From JAWRCU01 sp033542235 (GTDB taxonomy: Bacteria > Pseudomonadota > Alphaproteobacteria > Rhizobiales > Rhizobiaceae): 64,000 nt of DNA. The position numbers and the translations under genes were made by a program. The DNA lies in the NCBI RefSeq assembly GCF_033542235.1, contig NZ_JAWRCU010000008.1, positions 124,001 to 188,000 of the forward strand. The letters are read 5' to 3'. The notes under the pieces were generated by a model. That model saw only the letters and a program-made list of their open reading frames with translations, was not told where the DNA came from and did no database searches. Shown here piece by piece: positions 17,149-26,697 of this stretch (position 1 is the first letter of the stretch; each line of letters begins with the position of its first letter).

Positions 17149-20100
17149 CTAACGGTACTCGAAAATCGAACGGAAGATGCCGGGCGCAATGGCCGACAGC
17201 GGGTTGATCTGAAGGTTCGGCCTGTCGGCATCGCCGCTTAGCCTGAAGGTGACCCCTATCAGGCCTCGGTCGCGGCCGTTGCCGAGGATCATGCCGACCA
17301 CCGGCAACTCGCCAAAGATGCGGTTGAGGCCATAGGCCGGCATGAAGGTACCGGTCATGTCCATGTTTCCCGCCTTGTCGTAAAGCGTCCCCTGGAAAGT
17401 CGAGCCGATCAGCGGGCCTCGCAGGACACCATTCTGCAGCTGCAGGGCGTCATCGCTTTTGGCGATGGTGGCGAAGCCTCGCTCGAACGTGACGCGCGAC
17501 GTATCGATTTCGCGCTTCACGGCTTCGTTGAGGCTGCGGCCGCCTTCGGCTGGCGCGCTCGACACCAACGAACCCAGCTTCGGCTCGTCGACCACCTCGA
17601 AATTCGAGGTGTCCACCTGGCCGGTCAACGTCCCGTCGGCCGGCCCTGACAGCGCGAATTTGATGTTGCCGCCGACCATATGCTCGTAAATGTCCATGAA
17701 ACGCAGCAGGGCGCCGGCGTCGGCGGAACGCATATCCATGGAGCGCATGCCGCTTTTGGTTTGGTCCCGCATTGAAACGGCAGCACCGGACGATGTTGTG
17801 CCGGAGAAATTGGCGACGCTGACCGTCGAACCGGTACCTGTGTAGCTTAGTGCGACATCCGATAGCGTCTCGCCATGAAAGCCGCTCACGCGAGCGACCT
17901 TTGCCTGGAGGGAAATCGGTCGGCTGCCGCCGAAGCTACCGCCGCCCTCCTTCATGTCTTTCAGCATCTTGATGATCGAGCGAGCATCGAGCGCATCGCC
18001 AACGATTTTGATATCGAAGCCCTTGCGGTTTCGGTCGATCGACACGCGCGCATCATCACCCCTGTTGAGCTTGACCGAGCCCAGCCTGGCGCTGGAAAGC
18101 GCGCCATCGACTACGGTGAGATCACCACTGATCGCGAAGGATTTTCCGGCGAGCTTGAAATTTTGGAGCTTGGTTGCGCTGTCCGTGGCGAGCAGTGAGA
18201 ACTCCACGGCGGCATCAATTCCAGGCCCCTTGCTCCAGCCGACCCAAGGCAGTTCGAGTCTGGCGTCCGTAAGGTCAGCTTTGACCGCCTTGCTTCCACC
18301 TTCGCCGGAGGTGAACGACACCTTGATCGGGCCCTGGACGAGCGTACCAATGCCAGGCGCGATTTCCTCGCGCGCGTCATCGTCGAGCACGATCGAGACA
18401 TCGCGGCTCGGCTTCGGTCCGTCAGGCCTGAGTGGCTCGATCATGCTGATCTCGGCCGGTGCGTCATTGAGCCGGGCCTTCGTCTTGATCACGGCCTTCC
18501 GTGGATCGAGCGTGATGTTGCCGTTCGCCTCACTGACCAATTGGTCTTCGATCGGCTTCGACAGCGCCAGGTCCTTGAAGTCGAGCGACACCAGCCATTT
18601 CAGCTGTCTTGTGTCGATGCCTCCTGAAAGGGGAATTTGCGTGCTGACATGGCCCGAGATGGCGCCGGAAAACTCGTCAGCAGACATGCCGGTGCGACTC
18701 AGCCCGTCGATTGGCTCGTAGGAGGCAAGCTGGGCCACCGAGGATGCATCACCGGCAACATCGATCTCGAGCTGGCCGATGACAGGCAGCTTGTAAGCAT
18801 CACGCACCGTGAGAATGCCGTTCCTTGCGGATACGCCTTCTCCATCGGGCAGATAGATCGTGCCGGAAGCAAGCGTCACATCGACGTCGTTGCCGCGAAA
18901 ATCGATCGCGCCGACTGCGTCACGCATCGGCGGAACGTCGCCGGTGATATCGAACCGGGCGCCCGAAATCTCGACATGGCCGAACACTTCGTCGGCGGAA
19001 AGCGGAATACCGTTGCCGAGACGGCCGGGCGGCACGCGAAACCCAACTTTGGCATTGGTGACACGGCCGCCGAACAAATTGTTCATCGCCCAGTTTCGCG
19101 CGGTTTCGGCCGCAGTGAACGGCCACAGCTGCTTGAAGTCGCTGATCGACATTTCAGGCACGGTCACGGAAAGATCGACGCCTGGTGGCTTGCCTGCAAC
19201 GAAATCGACGGCGCCCTGCACATGCAGCGCGCCGCTGCCGGTGCGAAGATCCACATTGGGCAGGCTGAGCCGCCCGGCTGCCGGTTCGAACGCGCCAGCA
19301 AGCATTACTGAAAATTCCATCGCTGGCTCAGGCGAGCCAGCCGGAGCGGAGGTCGAGTTGTTGCTCGCCAGTTCGAAGCGATAGGCAGGCGGCTCGCCAT
19401 CGGTGACGGGCCGTGGTCCAACTGGGCCGTAAAGCACATAGTTTGATCGGTCCTGCCGGATCGCGAGCTTCTCGATTCTCACCTTGTTTTCGCCCGCGGT
19501 GATCGAGGCTGCGAAGTCCACCTCGCCCTCGAGATAATGCCGTCGGTCGATCGCGAAGGTGGACCGGCCGATCGATCCGGACGCCTTGAGCTTGGAGGGC
19601 ATGTCGATTGCGCCCTCTTCGCCGGTCAGGCTGAAGTCGACGGGTCCTAGCACGTCAACGGCGCGCGGATCTGCCTGTGTGTTGGCGGTGCCGGCACGGC
19701 CGGCGGCCTTGATCGACGGCTCTGCATTTTCGTCCGCACCGTCCGCCGGGCCTTCTGCGCTGACTTGCAGCTCCAAGGCGCTGATGCGCTTCGTCTTCGG
19801 ATCACGTATTGCACTGCCGTCGACTGCCACCGCCCGCCCGTCGACCTCGAGGTCTGCGGTGAAGTGCATTTCGGAATCGCCGCTTTGCGCAAGCTGCGCT
19901 TCATCGATCCTCAGGCCGCCGATCACCATACCCGGAGCGAGCATGAATTCGACATTGTCGAGCTCGATCGACCTGGTCGATCCGACGCTGAAAGCGTCGT
20001 AGAGCCGGTGCGCGGCCTCGAACACGACCGACGCTACAAGATCGGGATCGATCAGCCCGTCGGAGTTCCTAATCGGCGCCACCAAGTCCGACGAGCCGCC

Positions 20101-20604
20101 GGAACCAAGGGCCCCGACAAAGATACGCGCGTCTCTGATGCGGGCACTGCCAAGCTGGACGCTGCCGGACAGGAGCGGGACAGGACGCAGGCCGAAGTCG
20201 ATCGAACCTGCCTCGATCAGGGGGAGCCCTCCCTGCCTTGTCCGCAAGCTCACATCGGGAACATTGACTGCAAGCAGCAGGGATCGGTCGATCGAGATGC
20301 GGGCCGGACCGAGTGCGGCATCCACCTCGACACCGGTAAGATTCTTGAGCGCGGCTTCGGCCTCGTCACCGAGCTCTTCCGTGCTGATGCCCGTCGTGGC
20401 AAGCAGATAGGCTGACAGTCCGATCACCAGGACGAGCGACGTGAGCAGCGTCGCGGCAGTCGCAAAGCCACGCAACAGCCAGCGTCTCACGCGGCCTCGG
20501 CGCATCAGATGGCCATGACCTTTCGCCGACGGGAAGGCGCTCAGCTCGCTTATCTCATCGCGGCGGAACCGGATCTTCTGGTGTTTTGGTAGCTTTAGAT
20601 CCAA
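17149..20604 (-). CDS. Large AsmA/YhdP-like protein (DUF3971, AsmA C-terminal domain)
   Basis: A 1151-residue protein with one N-terminal membrane helix (about residues 45-72, LLRGFATAATLLTSLVLVIGLSAYLLA) and a long beta-rich periplasmic part, as in AsmA/YhdP proteins thought to carry phospholipid to the outer membrane. The central DUF3971 part (SDFKQLWPFTAAETARNWAMNN) and the C-terminal AsmA-like segment (GSTFQGTLYDKAGNMDMTGTF, AYGLNRIFGELPVVG) are clear. The first possible codon is a TTG at 20604. The ATG at 20505 (MRRGRVRRWLLRG) would be a plausible shorter start, placing the helix at the very N terminus. Confidence 0.87.
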   Translation of the reverse strand: MDLKLPKHQKIRFRRDEISELSAFPSAKGHGHLMRRGRVRRWLLRGFATAATLLTSLVLVIGLSAYLLATTGISTEELGDEAEAALKNLTGVEVDAALGPARISIDRSLLLAVNVPDVSLRTRQGGLPLIEAGSIDFGLRPVPLLSGSVQLGSARIRDARIFVGALGSGGSSDLVAPIRNSDGLIDPDLVASVVFEAAHRLYDAFSVGSTRSIELDNVEFMLAPGMVIGGLRIDEAQLAQSGDSEMHFTADLEVDGRAVAVDGSAIRDPKTKRISALELQVSAEGPADGADENAEPSIKAAGRAGTANTQADPRAVDVLGPVDFSLTGEEGAIDMPSKLKASGSIGRSTFAIDRRHYLEGEVDFAASITAGENKVRIEKLAIRQDRSNYVLYGPVGPRPVTDGEPPAYRFELASNNSTSAPAGSPEPAMEFSVMLAGAFEPAAGRLSLPNVDLRTGSGALHVQGAVDFVAGKPPGVDLSVTVPEMSISDFKQLWPFTAAETARNWAMNNLFGGRVTNAKVGFRVPPGRLGNGIPLSADEVFGHVEISGARFDITGDVPPMRDAVGAIDFRGNDVDVTLASGTIYLPDGEGVSARNGILTVRDAYKLPVIGQLEIDVAGDASSVAQLASYEPIDGLSRTGMSADEFSGAISGHVSTQIPLSGGIDTRQLKWLVSLDFKDLALSKPIEDQLVSEANGNITLDPRKAVIKTKARLNDAPAEISMIEPLRPDGPKPSRDVSIVLDDDAREEIAPGIGTLVQGPIKVSFTSGEGGSKAVKADLTDARLELPWVGWSKGPGIDAAVEFSLLATDSATKLQNFKLAGKSFAISGDLTVVDGALSSARLGSVKLNRGDDARVSIDRNRKGFDIKIVGDALDARSIIKMLKDMKEGGGSFGGSRPISLQAKVARVSGFHGETLSDVALSYTGTGSTVSVANFSGTTSSGAAVSMRDQTKSGMRSMDMRSADAGALLRFMDIYEHMVGGNIKFALSGPADGTLTGQVDTSNFEVVDEPKLGSLVSSAPAEGGRSLNEAVKREIDTSRVTFERGFATIAKSDDALQLQNGVLRGPLIGSTFQGTLYDKAGNMDMTGTFMPAYGLNRIFGELPVVGMILGNGRDRGLIGVTFRLSGDADRPNLQINPLSAIAPGIFRSIFEYR

Positions 20605-20732
20605 CGCTTGTCCGTTTGTGCCACGCCCGGCATCGAAAGCATCCCGCGTTCCAGTCTGGACGAATCCCTCCCCGCGGCACTATATCCCGAGACCCGCCCG
20701 CTCGCCTCATGACTGCAAACAAGGGCACAGAT

Positions 20733-21200
20733 ATGACTGAGCTCGCAGTAGGACAAAAAGCTCCCGAATTCGAACTGCCAGGAAATGGTGGTGGCGTATT
20801 GAGGCTTTCCGATTTCGCAGGCAAGCCCGTTGTGCTCTATTTCTATCCCCAGGATGACACCGAAGCCTGCACCGCCGAAGCAATCGACTTCTCCACCCTC
20901 AAGCCTGAATTCACGAAGCTCGGCGCCATGGTTATTGGCGTATCGCCGGACAGCCCCCGCAAACACGACAAGTTCAAGAAGAAGTACTCCCTCGCGCAGG
21001 ACCTTGCTGCCGACGAGGAGCTGAAGACGCTCAACGCCTATGGCGTTTGGGCCGAAAAGACGATGTTCGGCCGCAAGTATATGGGCGTGGTCCGTACGAC
21101 TTTCCTAATCGACCGCGACGGCCGCATAGCCCACATCTGGGAAAAAGTGCGCGTGCGCGGCCACGCGCAAAAGGTCCTCGAGGCCGTTCAGTCGTTGTAA
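20733..21200 (+). CDS. bcp: Thioredoxin-dependent peroxiredoxin (BCP/PrxQ)
   Basis: A 155-residue peroxiredoxin that reduces peroxides. The active site is PQDDTEACTAEA (PxxxTxxC), with the peroxidatic cysteine. The position five residues on, a resolving cysteine in E. coli BCP, is Ile here, so this is a 1-Cys or atypical enzyme. The start at 20733 (MTELAVGQ) gives the usual length; an ATG at 20709 would add eight residues. It is divergent from the AsmA-like gene. Confidence 0.92.
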   Translation: MTELAVGQKAPEFELPGNGGGVLRLSDFAGKPVVLYFYPQDDTEACTAEAIDFSTLKPEFTKLGAMVIGVSPDSPRKHDKFKKKYSLAQDLAADEELKTLNAYGVWAEKTMFGRKYMGVVRTTFLIDRDGRIAHIWEKVRVRGHAQKVLEAVQSL

Positions 21201-21436
21201 TTCGCGACGGGATCCCTCCCCCGAACACAACCGCCATTTTAGAGTCGCGAGCGTTTCGGCTGGTCTGCCAGGCCGCTCATCTCGTTGTCCAGAGATAGGT
21301 TCTTTTGAAAGCGGTCGCGCCTTTTGGGGTCCGAACCGCTAAACCCACACGCGCAATGTTCGCATGTGAAAAGCTTTGTTAACCCTAACAATGTGTAATC
21401 AGGCTCTCGGTCCCTGGGGCATGGGAACAGACATCC

Positions 21437-22690
21437 GTGAGAGCATCTGGTCGGTCAGCGGTATTCGGCAGGCGCAAGGAGCCTCACACTGTCATCATTG
21501 CCCGTGGTGACCAGATTCGCCATTTTACGGTGAGGCCCTGGCTCGCCGCGCTCGCCGGTTCGGCATTTTTCTCGATCGCGATCGGTTACCTCCTCGCAAC
21601 ATCCTATCTTGTACTGCGTGATGATCTGATTGGCGCCAACCTTGCCCGCCAGGCACGTATGCAGCAGGCCTATGAAGACCGCATTTCAGCATTGCGGGCA
21701 CAGGTGGATCGCATCACCAGCCGTCAGCTCCTCGATCAGCAGTTGATGGAAAACAAGGTTAGCGAGCTACTTGAAAGGCAGACGCAGCTCTCGGCCCGCC
21801 ATGGCCGGCTGGGCTCGGTTCTCGACCGCGCGGCGACGGAGCTCCCCGAAGACGCGCCGGCGCCCGTGGGCAAGCCGGATCTACGCGCAGCAATCAACGC
21901 CTTCGCACCCGTCAAGACGGCAAATGCTGCCTCTCAGCCGTTTTCAGCTTGGGCCACCCGCAATGATCTGGCCATGGATGATTCTTCGGCCGACCATGCG
22001 GACAGGCTCTTTGTCGCCATCAACCAGTCGCTGCGGAGCATCGAAAAGGAACAGCTGGACCGAGTCACCGCGCTCGCCGCCAACGCGTATGACACTGCCG
22101 ACAAGATAGCGGACGCGCTCGAAGCGGCGGGACTTCCGGTCGACAGCGAATACGGCAAGCAAGGCATCGGCGGCCCGTTGATCGCCGTCGATTCGGCAAC
22201 CGCTTTCGACACCAAGGTGAAGGAGCTCGACGAGGCCCTCGACCAGCTCGACGCGCTGAAGAAGGAGGCGCGTGCTTATCCCATCGCCAACCCCGCGCCC
22301 GGAGAGCCGATCACCAGCGGTTTCGGCGTGCGCAAGGATCCTCTGCTCGGCACGCTTGCGTTGCATTCGGGCATCGACTTCAGGTCGGCCATCGGGTCGC
22401 CCGCCCGCGCGACGGCACCCGGGATCGTGAGCAGCGCCGGCTGGAACGGAGGCTACGGCCGCATGGTCGAGGTCGATCACGGCAACGGCTTCTCGACCAG
22501 ATATGGACATTTGAGTCGCATCGAAGTGAAGGTCGGCGACCGTGTCGCACGCGGCAGCGTGCTGGGCGAAACGGGTACCAGCGGCCGCTCTACCGGACCT
22601 CACCTCCACTACGAGGTGCGACGCGACGGCGACGCTATTGACCCGCTCAGTTTCCTGAAAGCCGGAATGACGGTCGGCAAGCTGCTCTGA
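21437..22690 (+). CDS. M23 family metallopeptidase (peptidoglycan endopeptidase, EnvC/NlpD-like)
   Basis: A 417-residue envelope protein. A basic N-terminal stretch leads into one membrane helix (about residues 34-60), then a coiled-coil region (LARQARMQQAYEDRISALRAQ and onward), then a C-terminal LytM/M23 domain with zinc ligands in HSGIDF and the HLHYE motif (HxH). It probably cleaves peptidoglycan peptides or activates amidases during division. The start is a GTG at 21437, since no in-frame ATG precedes the conserved region. Confidence 0.9.
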   Translation: MRASGRSAVFGRRKEPHTVIIARGDQIRHFTVRPWLAALAGSAFFSIAIGYLLATSYLVLRDDLIGANLARQARMQQAYEDRISALRAQVDRITSRQLLDQQLMENKVSELLERQTQLSARHGRLGSVLDRAATELPEDAPAPVGKPDLRAAINAFAPVKTANAASQPFSAWATRNDLAMDDSSADHADRLFVAINQSLRSIEKEQLDRVTALAANAYDTADKIADALEAAGLPVDSEYGKQGIGGPLIAVDSATAFDTKVKELDEALDQLDALKKEARAYPIANPAPGEPITSGFGVRKDPLLGTLALHSGIDFRSAIGSPARATAPGIVSSAGWNGGYGRMVEVDHGNGFSTRYGHLSRIEVKVGDRVARGSVLGETGTSGRSTGPHLHYEVRRDGDAIDPLSFLKAGMTVGKLL

Positions 22691-22751
22691 AGAACCTCGT
22701 CGCTCCGAGGGCGCTCTCGCCGGCACACGTCGCGCGCTGCAAGGCGCGACG

Positions 22752-23883
22752 TCAATCGATGTCGGCAACCTGCGCCGTCACTCCGCCCTGGATGCGCTGC
22801 GACAGCGAGGCTTCCATGAATTCGTCGAGATCGCCGTCGAGCACGTCCGACGGGCTCGTGTTCTCGACGCCGGTCCGCAAATCCTTCACGAGCTGATAAG
22901 GCTGCAGAACATAGGACCTGATCTGGTGACCCCAACCGATGTCGGTCTTGGCGGCTTCGGTGGCATTCGCCTCCGCCTCGCGCTTTTTCAGCTCCTCTTC
23001 ATAGAGCCTCGAACGCAACATCTCCCAAGCCTTGGCACGGTTCTTGTGCTGCGACCGCTCGGCCTGGCAAGCGACCGCGATGCCGGTCGGGATATGGGTG
23101 ATTCGAACCGCGGAGTCGGTAGTGTTGACGTGCTGCCCACCCGCGCCGGAGGAGCGATAGGTGTCGATCCTCACCTCCGATTCCGGAATTTCGATCACGA
23201 TAGAATCGTCGATGACCGGATAGACCCAGATGCTCGCAAACGAGGTGTGCCGGCGTGCGTTGCTGTCGTATGGCGAGATGCGGACCAGCCGATGCACCCC
23301 CGACTCGGTCTTCAGCCAGCCATAGGCGTTGTGCCCCTTGACGAGCAGCGTAGCGGACTTGATGCCGGCCTCTTCGCCATCGTGGATTTCCAGCACCTCG
23401 ACCTTGAAGCCACGACGTTCGGCCCAACGCGTGTACATGCGAAGCAGCATCGAGGCCCAATCCTGGCTCTCGGTGCCGCCGGCTCCGGCGTGGATTTCGA
23501 GATAGGAATCGTTGGCGTCCGCTTCGCCCGAGAGCATGGTCTCGACCTGGCGTGCCTTGACTTCGCCCGACAACGAACGGATGGCAGCCTCGGCTTCGCC
23601 GACGACATCTTCGTCGCCCTCTTCTTCGCCAAGCTCGATCAGCCCGACATTGTCGTCGAGCGCGCGGGTCAGTCCCTCGATCGAGCGGATGCCGTCATCG
23701 AGGCTCTGGCGTTCGCGCATCAGCTTCTGCGCTTCCGTCGGGTCGTTCCACAGGGCGGAATCCTCCGCCCGCATGTTCAGGTATTCGAGACGCTTGACTG
23801 CCTGATCCCAGTCAAAGATGCCTCCTCAGCAGGGCGATCGCCTGCTTGATCTCATCGACGAGAATCTGGGTTTCCTGACGCAT
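22752..23883 (-). CDS. prfB: Peptide chain release factor 2, with programmed +1 frameshift
   Basis: RF2 recognises UAA and UGA and releases the peptide. The N-terminal 23 codons (from the ATG at 23883) end at CTT TGA C; slipping +1 joins them to a 353-codon frame starting Asp-Trp, giving a normal 376-residue product. The GGQ motif is in SSGAGGQHVNTTDSA and the tRNA-mimic segment around SPYDSNARRHTSFASI. A stop readable as truncated protein results without the shift. Without knowing this, the gene would be miscalled as starting at the Met at 23774. Confidence 0.96.
23811..23826 (-). promoter_or_regulatory. RF2 programmed frameshift signal
   Basis: On the minus strand the order is AGGAGG (23826-23821), CAT (spacer), CTT TGA C (23817-23811). 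This matches the E. coli prfB arrangement of an internal Shine-Dalgarno three bases upstream of CUU UGA C. The UGA stop is read poorly when RF2 is scarce, so the shift autoregulates RF2. Confidence 0.95.
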
Positions 23884-24044
23884 TCTGATCTTCGTTGTTG
23901 GCCCCGTCGGGGCGTTGAGTCGGCGCGGAACATAGGGATGGGCCCCGCCCCTGTAAAGAAAAATGGGGCAGGCCCAAAAGGCCTGCCTGCATGCGGCCAT
24001 AATGTCTGCTGCTATCGCAGACAAGCTCGCCCGTTCGCAGCCCG

Positions 24045-26498
24045 TCAGTACAGGCCGCCGGCTCCCTGTGTGATGGCGCGGTTGGCCTGCGGTGAAATCG
24101 CGTCACCGCCGACACCCGTGCCGAGCTCGTCTCCCATGCCGATGACCCAATAGCTGTCAGCCGGCCCGGTGCCGGGCTTGAAGGCCTCCATGATGGTGCT
24201 CGGATCGCCCTCGTTGGCCCGCATGCCGGTCTTGCGATTGATTGCAATCACCTTCATGCCTTCCGGCATCCGGAAATCGACCACAGGCGTGCCTTCCAGT
24301 GCCTGGCGCATGAACTCTTTGAAGATAGGTGCAGCGAGCCCGCCGCCGGTCACGCCTTTGCCCAGCCCCTGCGGCTTGTCATAGCCGATATACAGGCCAG
24401 CGACGAGATTGGGTGTGAATCCGATGAACCAGGCATCCTTCTCATCGTTGGTGGTGCCGGTCTTGCCGGCGATCGGGCGGCCGAGCTCGGAGATCGTGAC
24501 CGCCGTGCCGCGCTGAACAACGCCCTCCATCATCGACGTGATCTGGTAGGCGGTCATCGGGTCGAGCACCTGCTCGGCATTGTCGATGAGCTCCGGCTCC
24601 GCCTGATTGTCCCAGGCCGTCGCGACGCAGCCTTCGCAGCTGCGCTCATCATGCTTGAAAACGGTTTTTCCATAGCGGTCCTGGATGCGGTCGATCAGCG
24701 ACGGCTTGATCTGGCGCCCGCCATTGGCCATCACCGAATAGGCGGAAACCATGCGCATCACGGTTGTCTCGCCGGCGCCCAGCGCATTGGCGATGAACGG
24801 ATCCAGGTGGTCATAGACGCCGAAACGCTCGGCATATTCGGCGACCAGCTTCATGCCCATGTCATTGGCGAGCCGGACTGTCATCATGTTGCGCGAGCGC
24901 TCGATGCCGGTGCGAAGCGTCGATGGCCCGCCGCCCTTGCCGTCGTAGTTCTTCGGCGTCCAGGTCTCGTTGCCGATGTGAATGGTGATCGGCGCATCCA
25001 TGACCACCGACGCCGGCGTGTAGCCGTTGTCGAGGGCTGCCGAATAGACGATCGGCTTGAAGGACGAGCCCGGCTGCCGATAGGCCTGTGTGGCACGATT
25101 GAACTCGGACTGCGAATAGGAGAAGCCGCCCACCATTGCCAGAACCCGGCCCGTATGCGGGTCCATCACCACCATCGCGCCGGACACTTCCGGCGGCTGG
25201 CGCAGGATATAGCTGCCGTCGTCCTTCTTTCCCGCGAACACGACATCGCCGGGATGCAGAACATCGGCCGGCGACTTGGCCTTGAGGAGCTTGCCGTCCT
25301 GCTTGTAGCGCATGGCCCAGCTCATATCCTCGGCCGAGATGGTGCCGGTCTCGCGTTTGTCGGTCACCTTGCCCGCCGCGTCGCGCGGCGGCTGGAAGCC
25401 TATCGACAGGCCCGAACCGGAGCTGTCGAGCACGACGGCCAGTCTCCATTCGGGCACGTCGTCGAGGCCCTTCACCGCGGCAAGCGCCTCGCCCCAATCG
25501 CCGGAGATATCGATCTTGGTATAGGGACCGCGATAGCCGCGCAGCGTGTCGAACTTGATCAGGCCGTTCTGCAACGACCTGCGCGCAATAAGCTGCAGCT
25601 TGGGATCGAGCGTCGTGCGTACCGAGAGCCCGCCCTCATAGAGAGCGTTTTCGCCATAGCGGGCCATGATCTCGCGTCGCACCTCCTCGGTAAAGTAGTC
25701 GCCGGCGAAGAGATAGCTGCCCTTGCGGCGTGCCTTGACCCCGAGTGGCTCGGCCTTGGCCTTCTCGCCTTCTTCCGGGTTCACATAGCCATTCGCCACC
25801 ATCTGGTCGATCACCCAGTTGCGCCGACCGATCGCACGCTCCTCATGGCGGAACGGATGATAGTTGGACGGGGCTTTCGGCAAGGCTGCCAGATACGCCG
25901 CCTCGGCGACCGTCAATTCATTGACCGACTTGTCGAAGTAAGTGAGCGCCGCTCCGGCGACACCGTAAGCACCGAGGCCGAAATTGATCTCGTTGAGGTA
26001 GAGCTCGAGAATGCGATCCTTGGAGTAGGCCTGCTCGATGCGGAAGGCGAGAATCATCTCGCGGACCTTGCGGTCGATCGTCTGGTCGGCCGACAGCAGG
26101 AAATTCTTAGCCACCTGTTGGGTGATCGTCGAAGCGCCGACCGGACGTTTGCCTGCACCCATATTCTTGAAATTGGTGATGACCGCACGCGTGAGACCGA
26201 CAATGTCGACGCCTGGATGGTTGTAGAAATTCTTGTCCTCGGCTGAGAGAAAGGCCGCCTTGACTCGGTCCGGCACCGCTTGGATCGGCAAGTAAAGACG
26301 ACGCTCGCGCGCGAACTCGCCCATCAGCGAACCGTCGGAAGCATGGATGCGCGTCGTCACCGGCGGCTCGTATTTGGCAAGTACCTCGTAATTCGGGAGT
26401 TCTCTGGTGAGGTTGCCGAGATAGATGCCGACACCGGCAGCGACGAGCAATCCGAGTGTCGTGACGATGCCGAAGAAATAGCCGATGAGACGTATCAT
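24045..26498 (-). CDS. mrcA: Penicillin-binding protein 1A (bifunctional transglycosylase/transpeptidase)
   Basis: An 817-residue inner-membrane murein synthase. One N-terminal helix is followed by the GT51 transglycosylase domain (EDKNFYNHPGVD, STITQQVAKN, KVREMILAFRIEQ, AAYLAALPKAP) and a C-terminal transpeptidase with SSFK (PGSSFKPIVYSAALDNG), SRN (RSRNMM) and KTGTT motifs. A PBP1-type OB-like linker lies between. The ATG at 26498 is the clear start. It is transcribed toward prfB, with the amidase gene upstream on the same strand. Confidence 0.96.
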   Translation of the reverse strand: MIRLIGYFFGIVTTLGLLVAAGVGIYLGNLTRELPNYEVLAKYEPPVTTRIHASDGSLMGEFARERRLYLPIQAVPDRVKAAFLSAEDKNFYNHPGVDIVGLTRAVITNFKNMGAGKRPVGASTITQQVAKNFLLSADQTIDRKVREMILAFRIEQAYSKDRILELYLNEINFGLGAYGVAGAALTYFDKSVNELTVAEAAYLAALPKAPSNYHPFRHEERAIGRRNWVIDQMVANGYVNPEEGEKAKAEPLGVKARRKGSYLFAGDYFTEEVRREIMARYGENALYEGGLSVRTTLDPKLQLIARRSLQNGLIKFDTLRGYRGPYTKIDISGDWGEALAAVKGLDDVPEWRLAVVLDSSGSGLSIGFQPPRDAAGKVTDKRETGTISAEDMSWAMRYKQDGKLLKAKSPADVLHPGDVVFAGKKDDGSYILRQPPEVSGAMVVMDPHTGRVLAMVGGFSYSQSEFNRATQAYRQPGSSFKPIVYSAALDNGYTPASVVMDAPITIHIGNETWTPKNYDGKGGGPSTLRTGIERSRNMMTVRLANDMGMKLVAEYAERFGVYDHLDPFIANALGAGETTVMRMVSAYSVMANGGRQIKPSLIDRIQDRYGKTVFKHDERSCEGCVATAWDNQAEPELIDNAEQVLDPMTAYQITSMMEGVVQRGTAVTISELGRPIAGKTGTTNDEKDAWFIGFTPNLVAGLYIGYDKPQGLGKGVTGGGLAAPIFKEFMRQALEGTPVVDFRMPEGMKVIAINRKTGMRANEGDPSTIMEAFKPGTGPADSYWVIGMGDELGTGVGGDAISPQANRAITQGAGGLY

Positions 26499-26697
26499 GC
26501 CCGCTCCAGTCTAAAGACCGGGAAAGCGGCGCCGGTGGCCGCTGCCGCGCCTGAGCGAAGCACTCCCGATCCCTATGGAAAAATTCTTGTCGCGCCGATA
26601 TGGGCAAAATACGGCAGCACCAAGCTGCCAGATTCAATTTGCCCAATTAAACCACGGACTGTGGTTGAATTACAACGAGCAGTTAGCACGAGCCGCC

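Noticed and set aside
24651..26246. A 531-codon open frame opposite penicillin-binding protein 1A
   Set aside because: It is a shadow of the mrcA coding bias with no recognisable domain.
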